Shown here: one piece after another, positions 15,707-22,506 of the stretch
Position numbering within the stretch: the first letter of the stretch is position 1
How the letters are laid out: each line of letters opens with the position of its first letter
DNA from: [Clostridium] saccharolyticum WM1
GTDB taxonomy: Bacteria; Bacillota; Clostridia; Lachnospirales; Lachnospiraceae
Assembly: GCF_000144625.1 (NCBI RefSeq)
Contig: NC_014376.1
Location: forward strand, 3,038,001 to 3,102,000
Length of the DNA: 64,000 nucleotides
Direction: 5' to 3'
Translations under genes and position numbers: made by a program
The notes under the pieces: generated by a model
What the model was told of the DNA's origin: nothing
Databases searched by the model: none
The model's input: the letters and a program-made list of their open reading frames with translations, nothing else

Positions 15707-16561
15707 TTAGCTCAAGCTCTCTACCATTTTTGCAATGACATTTACTGTATCAAATATTTTTTGAAATGCCTCACTGATCGGTTTTTCATCCGTATATCCT
15801 CTCAAGAGTATTTTTCTACTCTCCACTTTCCAATACCACATATCAAATATCGGGTGTCCGATATAGGCGTCGCCAAAATCGATTATACCGGAATATTTGA
15901 GCGTGTTTTCGTCCACAAAGACGTGTGGAATATAAGGATTGACATGCAGAGCCACAAACACATCTGCATCCTGTATGTTTTGCAGTTCTTCTTCCACGGC
16001 GTCCAATGCAAAACTCAGCTTTTCCGGACTAATGCCGTCTTTTTTTTGCAAAGCAGATTGATACCTTCGTTTTAATCTTTCTGTTAAATCCGAAGGGTCA
16101 TCACAAGGGAAAAGACCGCTTTCCGCAAAGAGTTGTTGGTCTATGCTGTGTATTTTTCGCAGCTCTTTCCCCAGCTCAAATAGCAGAGCGTTCTTTTCCT
16201 CTTTGGACAGCTTCGCATCTTCAACTGCAATCCCCGGCATACGCGTCATGCAAGTGTATTCGATTCCGTCTTTTTTTCCATACCCAAGCACACGGGGGAC
16301 ATTTACATCGGTTTGCTTTTCGAGCTGTCTAAGGAAAAACACCTCTTTTTCAAGACTTGTGCTTGAGCGTAACTGCTGTGGACGCTGTACTTTCAATATG
16401 ATGTTATCATCAACCGCATAAGTCCGCGCCTCGCCGCCCGATTCGTCAACATGCATTACTGTCTTTGCTTCGGGAACGTATTGACGGACGATGTCAAGAA
16501 CAAAATCATCGCCCAATATTGGATCGGGCGCATTGCGCTGAAAATAGATAGTTTCTCTCAT
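15707..16561 (-). CDS. Aminoglycoside/macrolide phosphotransferase-like kinase with altered catalytic loop
   Basis: A 284-residue APH-fold protein: NIILKVQRP supplies the ATP-binding Lys, a Glu-containing helix follows (STSLEKEVFFLRQL), and GIIDFGDAYIGHPIFDMW (~228) is the metal-binding Asp motif. The catalytic loop, normally HGDLxPxN or HGDLHPGH, reads LHVNPYIPH near residue 202, so the usual catalytic Asp is Asn. It may be a kinase with unusual chemistry, an inactive binder or a decayed resistance gene. It begins 54 bases after the ABC operon and may be its last gene. No specific drug can be claimed. Confidence 0.7.
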   Translation of the reverse strand: MRETIYFQRNAPDPILGDDFVLDIVRQYVPEAKTVMHVDESGGEARTYAVDDNIILKVQRPQQLRSSTSLEKEVFFLRQLEKQTDVNVPRVLGYGKKDGIEYTCMTRMPGIAVEDAKLSKEEKNALLFELGKELRKIHSIDQQLFAESGLFPCDDPSDLTERLKRRYQSALQKKDGISPEKLSFALDAVEEELQNIQDADVFVALHVNPYIPHVFVDENTLKYSGIIDFGDAYIGHPIFDMWYWKVESRKILLRGYTDEKPISEAFQKIFDTVNVIAKMVESLS

Positions 16562-16615
16562 AATAGAATCTCCCCTTTGTTTTCTAATTTTGTACTGAAT
16601 GTAACTGCAAAGCGG

Positions 16616-17446
16616 TTACACCACCATCCCCACGCCGTTGCCTTTGTATGCCTTATCGAGTGCCTTTTGCAGTGCGAAGATGCCAAACAGCATTGAAAAT
16701 ACCGCAAAGCCCAACATAACAAGTAGATTGCTTCTGACAATACTGTTTTCAAAACCACAGCCACTCAGCATGACAAGCCGGATTCCCTCAAGTGCGTATG
16801 TATGAGGAATGATGCGTGAAACAAATTGTATACCAATTGGCAGGACTGCAAGGGGATAGTAGATGCCTGAGAATATTCTCGCCAATACATCCACAAGCCA
16901 TGTAAAAGGCTCTCGACCTTGCTTGACTTCGAGATTGAAAAAGTTACTTGCGCCAATCAGCCCGAAGCCGAAGCATGTAAATACAAAGCACAGGTAAAAC
17001 GCAATTAAGGGGATCACCGGGATGTTTGCATTGATATTCACGCCTACAATCAACACGGCGAAAGTCAAAACTCCGACTTGGATAATGAGCTGATATAAAA
17101 ATGTCCAAATAAATCGCCCAGATATAAACGCCCAAATACCATAGGAGGACGAGTTGTAGACTTCAAGCCGTTTGTCCCAAAAAGCAGTGCTTATGCTCTG
17201 ATAGGGCAAGGTCATAATCGTAGCGGCATTTTGAAAAAACACAACGCCGATCACCATGTAGGAAACAAAATCCCCGCCATAGCTTTCAAGCGATTTGTCC
17301 GCATAGTCTTTTAGGAATATGGAAACGAAAAACCACATGCCCGTTGTAACGAAGCTCTGCACAATAGTCAGTATAAAACTTGACGGATAAAACCGCATGG
17401 CGAGGTATTCAAGCCTCGAAAAAGATAACGCTGATTTCAGAAACAT
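16616..17446 (-). CDS. ABC-2 type permease (second exporter pair)
   Basis: A 276-residue membrane protein with six segments in ABC-2 order and an amphipathic start (RLEYLAMRFYPSSFILTIVQS). It contains GLIGASNFFNLEVKQGREPFTWLVDVLARIFSGIYYPLAVLP-type architecture (conserved 'SG.YYP...LP'), typical of DUF-ABC-2 daunorubicin-like exporters. Its start meets the stop of the ATPase gene upstream (one-base contact at 17446), so the two are co-translated. It likely forms an exporter with that ATPase or a heterodimer with the second permease. Confidence 0.8.
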   Translation of the reverse strand: MFLKSALSFSRLEYLAMRFYPSSFILTIVQSFVTTGMWFFVSIFLKDYADKSLESYGGDFVSYMVIGVVFFQNAATIMTLPYQSISTAFWDKRLEVYNSSSYGIWAFISGRFIWTFLYQLIIQVGVLTFAVLIVGVNINANIPVIPLIAFYLCFVFTCFGFGLIGASNFFNLEVKQGREPFTWLVDVLARIFSGIYYPLAVLPIGIQFVSRIIPHTYALEGIRLVMLSGCGFENSIVRSNLLVMLGFAVFSMLFGIFALQKALDKAYKGNGVGMVV

Positions 17447-18417
17447 TATTTGTCACCTCCCGCCCTTATTGTATCAACAAAAATATCCTCCAAGGTCGGC
17501 TCGTTTGTCGCAACCTCCAAAATTTCTGTGCCATGCTCACGCAATATTTTAAGAATATAAATCAGTTTTTCGTGTAGATTGTCCATCTGAATCTTAAGTG
17601 TTTCGCCTTGATACTCGCAAGCGATGACATAGGGCAAAGCCGTAATTATTATCAGTGCTTCATCGAAAATGATCTTGCAAGTAATAACAAGTTCATCATA
17701 TTTTTGAAGATTTCTGCGTAAATTCGCTACGGTGTCGCAGCTTATGATCTTTCCCTTGTGCATTATGGCAACGCGCTCACACAGCTCCTCCGCCTCAAAA
17801 ATGTAGTGCGTTGTGAGTATTACAGTAATACCAAATTCCCGATTGATTTTTCCCACAAGCTCCCGCACAGCCTCCGCGCCTTTTGCGTCAAGCTTTACGG
17901 TTGGCTCGTCTAAGAAGATAACGGGATTTTTTACAAGTAGCGATCGCGCAATGGCAAGCTTTTGTCGGTTGCCCGCCGAAATGCTCATCGGCCAGTGATT
18001 TTCATATTGCCGAAGATCAAGAAAATCAAGCATTTCATCAATACGCGTTTTTCTTTGTTCTTTTTCCAAGTCATACACGACCGCCCAAAATTCAAGGTTT
18101 TGACGGACGGTTAAATTGTTATCCGTTCCAACATCGGCAGTCGGTGCAACAAGACTGACCTTGGAGCGGATTTTCTTATGCTCCTTGTAAATATCAAAGC
18201 CCAGCACCTCGCCGGTGCCGCCGTCTGCCTCCAAAAGCCCCACCATGACCTTAATGAGTGTGGTTTTCCCCGCACCGTTGCTTCCGAGTAGTCCGAATAT
18301 CTCACCCTTGCGGATGGTCAGGCTGACATCGTCAAGGGCAACGAAAGGCGTTTTGCTTTTCTTGATCTTATAGCTTTTCATGATGCCTTGCAGCTCAATT
18401 ACATTATCTACTGCCAT
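17446..18417 (-). CDS. ABC exporter ATPase (pairs with permease at 16616)
   Basis: A 323-residue ATPase: Walker A GSNGAGKTT near residue 45, the Q-loop region in VSLVAPTADVGTDNN, an ABC signature of unusual form (MSISAGNRQKLAIARSL, with ISAGNRQ replacing LSGGQ), Walker B VIFLDEPTVKLD, and the H-loop TTHYIFEAEEL. A C-terminal ~90-residue extension is typical of DrrA-like drug/antibiotic export ATPases. It overlaps the upstream permease gene by ten bases. Confidence 0.85.
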   Translation of the reverse strand: MAVDNVIELQGIMKSYKIKKSKTPFVALDDVSLTIRKGEIFGLLGSNGAGKTTLIKVMVGLLEADGGTGEVLGFDIYKEHKKIRSKVSLVAPTADVGTDNNLTVRQNLEFWAVVYDLEKEQRKTRIDEMLDFLDLRQYENHWPMSISAGNRQKLAIARSLLVKNPVIFLDEPTVKLDAKGAEAVRELVGKINREFGITVILTTHYIFEAEELCERVAIMHKGKIISCDTVANLRRNLQKYDELVITCKIIFDEALIIITALPYVIACEYQGETLKIQMDNLHEKLIYILKILREHGTEILEVATNEPTLEDIFVDTIRAGGDK

Positions 18418-19298
18418 CTTGTTAGCGTACCGTCCTTTCTTGCTTTTTCAATACCCTTGACATACATGAACCAGCCTAATGGCAAAAACACCACTGACAT
18501 AATAATAAGCACAATAATGTCCAGCGCAATGGGGCTGATGCCTTGTAGGGCAAGCTGCAAGGGCAAAACAGGAGTCAATGTTTCACCGCCGGGAATCATC
18601 AGCCGCCGGAGTGCATCCAGCGCATATGTATGCGGAATGAAGCTGCCCAGCACTTGCAGCGGATAGGGCAAGACGGTAATCGGGTAATAGTAACCTGCTG
18701 TCAACGCAATGATGACATCCTGAAAGATGAATTTTACAGGCTCGGTGTTTTGCTTAAAGTTAAACAGATAAAAGGAGCTTGCGCTTATCATGCCAATACC
18801 AAATGTTGAAATTAGAATAAAAATTAATATCAACAAGAGAATGAGTGGGCTGTTAAAGGTAAAAACTGCGCCGAAAAACAGCCAGCCGAAAAGTAACGCT
18901 AAGATGCTTCTCGGATAATCGTCAATGACACCGCGAAACATGATACCCAACATGGGCGTGAAATAGGAGAGTGGACTGAGCATATATAAATCCATCGTGC
19001 CGCCCCAATAAATCCGCGCAACACGGGGAAATGGATCTCCCAAATTGGTAAAGCTGATAAAATGAACGAATAGCCCAAGCACGACAAAAGTAACATAGTT
19101 ACTGCCGTAAGGGAAAAAGCTGATGTCGCTGCCACTGGTAACGAGGCTTAGCATAAAGAAAATGATGGTCGTAAACAGCGTGTCAAGCACCCACATGATG
19201 GCATTCATTTTATAGGCCAGCCATATGATAAGTTCACGCTTGCTGAACATCTTCAGTGCGTCCCATTCCTTAAACAATTTCACTCGGCACGCCACCAC
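18408..19298 (-). CDS. ABC-2 type permease (first exporter pair)
   Basis: A 296-residue six-segment ABC-2 permease with ELIIWLAYKMNAIMWVLDTLF at the start, ISASSFYLFNFKQNTEPVKFIFQDVI and GYYYPITVLPYPLQVLGSFIPHTYALDALR, a motif shared with the second permease and with DrrB-like exporters. It overlaps the ATPase genes on both sides (28 bases at 19270-19298, 10 bases at 18408-18417), which ties all four ABC genes into one translational unit. Confidence 0.8.
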   Translation of the reverse strand: MVACRVKLFKEWDALKMFSKRELIIWLAYKMNAIMWVLDTLFTTIIFFMLSLVTSGSDISFFPYGSNYVTFVVLGLFVHFISFTNLGDPFPRVARIYWGGTMDLYMLSPLSYFTPMLGIMFRGVIDDYPRSILALLFGWLFFGAVFTFNSPLILLLILIFILISTFGIGMISASSFYLFNFKQNTEPVKFIFQDVIIALTAGYYYPITVLPYPLQVLGSFIPHTYALDALRRLMIPGGETLTPVLPLQLALQGISPIALDIIVLIIMSVVFLPLGWFMYVKGIEKARKDGTLTRWQ

Positions 19299-20307
19299 CT
19301 TTCAATGCCAAATAATACTCATAAATCTCTTGTAGCGTTATTTCTTTGGATTTGATGTCGAGTACCGCAATGTTTTTTTCAATGAGAAAGTCGATAAGAT
19401 CATTTAAAGAAAACTCGCCTTTCCGCGCGTTTATTTTAATACTTTGGTAACCGCGCTTGCCATCGACACTGGCACATCTAACACTGTCTATTCCGCATAT
19501 ATCTTCAAATGCAACCTCGCGCTTTATCGCAGGGCATTTTACTTCTATGATTTGAATGTCGGCAAGCGGCTTTTTCAGCTCGTCTATCGTTCCAATCGCT
19601 ATGATCTCGCCTTTTGACAGGAGCATGAGTCTGTCGCAGATCGTCAAATCCTCGGTGTTGTGGCTTGCGATAATCGCTGTTCGATTGTTTTGCACAGCGT
19701 CGGCCTTAATCAGTTCCCGCAGACTCCTTGAAGATTGCACATCAAGGCTGACAGACGGCTCATCGTAGAAAATGATAGGCCGGTCTAAAATCAGTCCCCT
19801 TGCGATGGTGATTTTCTGCCGCATCCCCGCTGATAGCTGGCTGACTAATTTATCTTTTGCCGCGGTCATTCCGACCGCCTCCAAAACCTCATTACACTTC
19901 TTTTCCAGCACCATGCCCGAAATGCCGAACAGATTGCCGTATAAAATGAGATTTTCACGCGCTGTGAGCTGCCATTCCAGCCCCATCCAGCCGTTTGTGC
20001 TTATGTAGCTGACTGTATCCTTGATGTGCTTGTTATCGGTTTGTCCGTCTATTTGAACTGTGCCGCTGCTGGCTCCAAGAAGTCCCGATAATAGCTTAAT
20101 GAGAGTTGTTTTCCCTGCACCATTTGCGCCGTAAATCCCGAAAATCTCTCCTTTATCAATACTAAAGGAAACATCCTTGACAGCCATAAGCTCGGTAGCT
20201 TTGTTGCCTGTCAAGTTGGCAATGTTTTTGACCCACAAGGCAATGCCGCTGTCTTTAGTAATGGTTATACCTTTGTATTTCTTGCTGACATGCTCCAAAA
20301 CAATCAT
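19270..20307 (-). CDS. ABC exporter ATPase (pairs with permease at 18408)
   Basis: A 345-residue ATPase: Walker A GANGAGKTTL, signature QLSAGMRQKITIARGL (again an LSAGMRQ variant), Walker B IIFYDEPSVSLD, and H-loop ASHNTEDL. The C-terminal part (~100 residues) resembles DrrA/NatA-type regulatory extensions. It is the first ABC gene of the operon, six bases after the ChrB C-terminal-type gene, so the operon couples chromate-type regulatory proteins with two exporters. Confidence 0.85.
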   Translation of the reverse strand: MIVLEHVSKKYKGITITKDSGIALWVKNIANLTGNKATELMAVKDVSFSIDKGEIFGIYGANGAGKTTLIKLLSGLLGASSGTVQIDGQTDNKHIKDTVSYISTNGWMGLEWQLTARENLILYGNLFGISGMVLEKKCNEVLEAVGMTAAKDKLVSQLSAGMRQKITIARGLILDRPIIFYDEPSVSLDVQSSRSLRELIKADAVQNNRTAIIASHNTEDLTICDRLMLLSKGEIIAIGTIDELKKPLADIQIIEVKCPAIKREVAFEDICGIDSVRCASVDGKRGYQSIKINARKGEFSLNDLIDFLIEKNIAVLDIKSKEITLQEIYEYYLALKGGGVPSEIV

Positions 20308-20313
20308 AAACCG

Positions 20314-20724
20314 CTATCTCCCTTTTAGGTATTCATAAAGCCCATCAAAGACGACACCACTCTTTTCAATAGCTTCCAAGTCAGTTTCGCAGCCAGCCCT
20401 GATACCAATACAAATGGCTTCCAACCCATATGCTTCGAGAGGCGGCAAAATATCGTTGGCGGTGTCCGCACCGTCAATGATTTCAGCCATTTTTACCAGT
20501 ATTTTTTCCTTTGGCTTATGCTCTTTTACAAACATATAGAATGTGCTGTGTCCACGTTTATGTGTCCACTTTGATGTGGGTGTATCAAAGGAGTATTCAT
20601 GATCCTGCGGTAATTGATCACGAGGCACAAAGCAAAACACGGCATCGCCATCAACATATTTCTTTATAAACCACGCGCAGGCTTGTCTATCAATGCCTAC
20701 GTTTTCCCAAGTAGTCCAATTCAT
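20314..20724 (-). CDS. chrB: ChrB C-terminal-domain protein (chromate-resistance-associated)
   Basis: A 136-residue protein matching the ChrB C-terminal domain: RQACAWFIKKYVDGDAVFCFVP, DTPTSKWTHKRGHSTF, a conserved Cys/Asp set in IIDGADTANDILPPLEAYGL, and the CETDLEAIE segment. In many bacteria ChrB is one protein with an N-terminal PaaX-like DNA-binding domain; here the two halves are separate adjacent genes (next entry) with the stop and start touching. ChrB normally senses chromate and controls chrA; no chrA is in the window. Confidence 0.75.
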   Translation of the reverse strand: MNWTTWENVGIDRQACAWFIKKYVDGDAVFCFVPRDQLPQDHEYSFDTPTSKWTHKRGHSTFYMFVKEHKPKEKILVKMAEIIDGADTANDILPPLEAYGLEAICIGIRAGCETDLEAIEKSGVVFDGLYEYLKGR

Positions 20725-21168
20725 TTATTTGCCCTCCCTGTAATGCTTTTCAATTTGCGTATGGATGGTGTAATGCTGCTGGGTGTCGAAATAGTCGTGG
20801 TAGCGAATATCGGCGTACAGCCGCATGATGTTGTCAAGCCAAGCCTTTTGGTTTTCCTCCGGCTTTTGCGAAAGCATTTCCTGTATCTTTCGATAGCCCT
20901 TGTGTGCTTCCTCCCCAAATCGGGAAATCAGCTTTTCCTCTTGGAGAGCGGAAAGACATTCCGATTTCCATAAAACAGCTTCCCCGCTCATTTCAAAAAC
21001 TTCTGCACACAGCCATTCCAGTTGTTCCGTTGTTTTGGCTGTTAGCGGAAGTGCGTACAAGCCCTCCAAAAGTTGCTCCGCTCGAAGAGCTTTTAACTTG
21101 CGCCAAACATAAACCCTTAATTTTGAAGGTTTATTTGGGACGCTATATTGAAACATGAGCCATTGCAA
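20725..21168 (-). CDS. chrB: ChrB N-terminal-domain protein (PaaX-like regulator half)
   Basis: About 147 residues. QYSVPNKPSKLRVYVWRKLKALRAEQLLEGLYALPL is the ChrB N-terminal winged-helix pattern that binds DNA, followed by a helical C-terminal part. TTG 21168 is the likely start, with AGAGGTGA six bases upstream; a GTG at 21177 overlaps that site. It is first in the operon, directly behind a sigma-A promoter with an 18-bp palindrome at the start site. Together with the next gene it reconstitutes a split ChrB that may repress its own operon. Confidence 0.75.
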   Translation of the reverse strand: MQWLMFQYSVPNKPSKLRVYVWRKLKALRAEQLLEGLYALPLTAKTTEQLEWLCAEVFEMSGEAVLWKSECLSALQEEKLISRFGEEAHKGYRKIQEMLSQKPEENQKAWLDNIMRLYADIRYHDYFDTQQHYTIHTQIEKHYREGK

Positions 21169-21182
21169 TAAAATCACCTCTA

Positions 21183-21227
21183 ATGTAACTATGGTTACAT
21201 TTTACGATGTTTGCGCATTGTTGTCAA
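21183..21227 (-). promoter_or_regulatory. Promoter with overlapping 18-bp palindromic operator for the chrB-ABC operon
   Basis: On the minus strand TTGACA (21222-21227) and TAAAAT (21199-21204) are 17 bases apart, close to consensus. Immediately downstream, ATGTAAC and GTTACAT (21183-21200) form a perfect inverted repeat around TATG at the expected start of transcription, a classic repressor position. The best candidate repressor is the ChrB half encoded just after it. Confidence 0.75.
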
Positions 21228-21254
21228 TACTCGTATATATGAGGAGGTAGCATT

Positions 21255-21320
21255 ATGCGTATATCGTTATATTGTGAATATGAAATACGTGATATAAAAA
21301 TCCACCTCTCAGCATTGTGA
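21255..21320 (+). CDS. Possible 21-codon peptide or truncated gene start
   Basis: GAGGAGGTAG stands seven bases before an ATG that opens 21 codons (MRISLYCEYEIRDIK...) and stops at 21320, inside a hairpin. The ribosome site is excellent, but the protein matches nothing I know. It may be the surviving start of a gene cut off by the recombination that joined the DUF1259 and EamA fragments. Confidence 0.3.
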   Translation: MRISLYCEYEIRDIKIHLSAL

Positions 21321-21337
21321 TAAAAGGTGGATTTCTT
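21297..21337. terminator. Hairpin terminator between chrB and the DUF1259 fragment
   Basis: AAATCCACCT and AGGTGGATTT pair perfectly around a ~19-base loop, with AT-rich flanks on both sides. It would end transcription from the DUF1259 fragment on the minus strand or from the short plus-strand frame. Confidence 0.6.
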
Positions 21338-21424
21338 AATTATATTGGTATCGATAATTGCGGAGAATAACGATGAATACAGCAGCATCGGCCAAGGTAC
21401 TGTAAGTATTGGATTCTATTACTT

Positions 21425-21724
21425 TCACATGATTGTATTGGTTAGCCCAAGAGCCTTCCTAAGACCATAAGCTAATTTGTCTGGATTATCAACTGCCCAA
21501 AAATGCATGAAGAACAATCGTGGAGTTTCAGTAAGCATGTGGCTGCGAAGGGCGGTAACAGCAATACCATACTCTTTTAGAGTTCTGACAACGGGATTCA
21601 CTTTATTGGCTGTTAGGACAAAATCTCCCGTAGTAGCAGCCTTTTGACCTTCAGTCTGAAAATTGATTGCCTGAGAAACTCCCATACTGGGCGGTATATC
21701 CGTCCCATTCATTTTAATGCTTTC
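21425..21724 (-). pseudogene. Truncated DUF1259 (LppY/LpqO-type) gene, C-terminal half only
   Basis: About 100 codons match the second half of DUF1259 proteins: KMNGTDIPPSMGV, GDFVLTANKVNPVVRTLKEYGI, ALRSHMLTETPRLFFMHFWA and a LAYGLRKALGL end. These are small secreted proteins often found next to chromate-resistance genes, in keeping with chrB nearby. The N-terminal half and signal sequence are missing; upstream of about 21724 the sequence becomes the EamA fragment on the other strand. The frame continues by chance to 21820 in antisense EamA sequence. Confidence 0.7.
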
Positions 21725-22070
21725 AAGCAAAAACCCTCTGCAAATCGTTGTCATTAAGGGCGTTTGCTCAGGCCTTGGCTCCCTCACCATTGCACTTACA
21801 CTCGGGGAGAGAGCGAGCAATCTTTGGTATATCCTCGCTGCCCTCGTACTTGGATTTGTTGCATACGGCTTGAGTATTTTCTTTTACATCCATGCCCAGC
21901 GTGAGCTTGGCGCAACAAAGACAAGCGCCTATTATGCAGTAGCACCTTTTATCGGTGTTGCACTATCCCTTGTGATTTTCAGAGAGCTTCCAAGCATGAG
22001 CTTTATCATCGCACTTCTTATTATGATAGCAGGAACATATTTTGCCTCAACGGATAACAAAGCGAGCTAA
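21722..22070 (+). pseudogene. Truncated EamA/DMT transporter gene, C-terminal half only
   Basis: About 115 codons (NPLQIVVIKGVCSGLGS, YGLSIFFYIHAQRELGAT, TSAYYAVAPFIGVALSLVIF) match the second half of EamA-type drug/metabolite transporters, with four membrane segments and a natural stop at 22070. The first half is absent, and a usable promoter or ribosome site is not visible; an ATG at 21717 comes from the DUF1259 side. It is probably inactive, though single EamA halves can occasionally work. Confidence 0.7.
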
Positions 22071-22094
22071 ATACAACCAAGCGAATAGAAACGC

Positions 22095-22133
22095 AGGGTA
22101 ACTTCACCATTTAAGTTTAGTTACCCTGCTATT
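22095..22133. terminator. Terminator at the right end of the cargo block
   Basis: GCAGGGTAAC and GTTACCCTGC pair perfectly around a ~17-base loop, between the EamA fragment (plus) and the end of the VirB2-like gene (minus). It would shut off the pilus/secretion transcript before the cargo, or the cargo transcript before the ICE genes. Confidence 0.75.
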
Positions 22134-22138
22134 TATTA

Positions 22139-22480
22139 CTACATCCCCAATATAGTCCAAATATACGTTGGCGCTGTCAGTGTAAACACAAGACATGCAA
22201 ACAGTATCGCAGGTGCTGCCCATTCAAACTGGCCATGCTTTCGGTAATCGAAGTAGGCCATCCCCAACTTGGCAAAGAAAAAAACCGCGAGAATAAGGTC
22301 GATTGCTGGGAAGACAACCTTATTCACCACGGTCTTGATCTGGCTGGATGCATCTGTCCAAGTGCTCTGGATTGCTCCGGCAACATCTCCGCTCCCCGAT
22401 GCATACGCTGTTGCAGTAAACATCAAGGAACACAGCATTACGAAGCAAATGAGCATCATAATTTTTCTATATTTTTTCAT
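22139..22480 (-). CDS. VirB2-like conjugal pilin/channel protein (DUF3852)
   Basis: 113 residues from ATG 22480, with AAAGGTGG upstream. A signal peptide (cut likely after ATAYAS, residues ~10-29) is followed by two membrane segments (about 50-72 and 82-108) with VFPAIDLILAVFFFAKLGMAYFDYRKHG between them. That is the layout of VirB2 pilins and of DUF3852 proteins in Clostridia ICEs. It is the last ICE gene before the cargo; its 3' end is the sequence repeated in decayed form at 12018 and 15434. Confidence 0.75.
   Translation of the reverse strand: MKKYRKIMMLICFVMLCSLMFTATAYASGSGDVAGAIQSTWTDASSQIKTVVNKVVFPAIDLILAVFFFAKLGMAYFDYRKHGQFEWAAPAILFACLVFTLTAPTYIWTILGM
22146..22171 (+). repeat. Repeat C: 3' end of the VirB2-like gene, related to repeats A and B
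   Basis: CCCAATATAGTCCAAATATA encodes the last codons of the VirB2-like protein on the other strand. It aligns with repeats A and B through the core TATAGTCCA and the following AT-rich bases. As the only copy inside a gene, it is the likely ancestral site. Confidence 0.5.
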
Positions 22481-22506
22481 TAAGTTGATCCACCTTTCGT
22501 TTGTTT

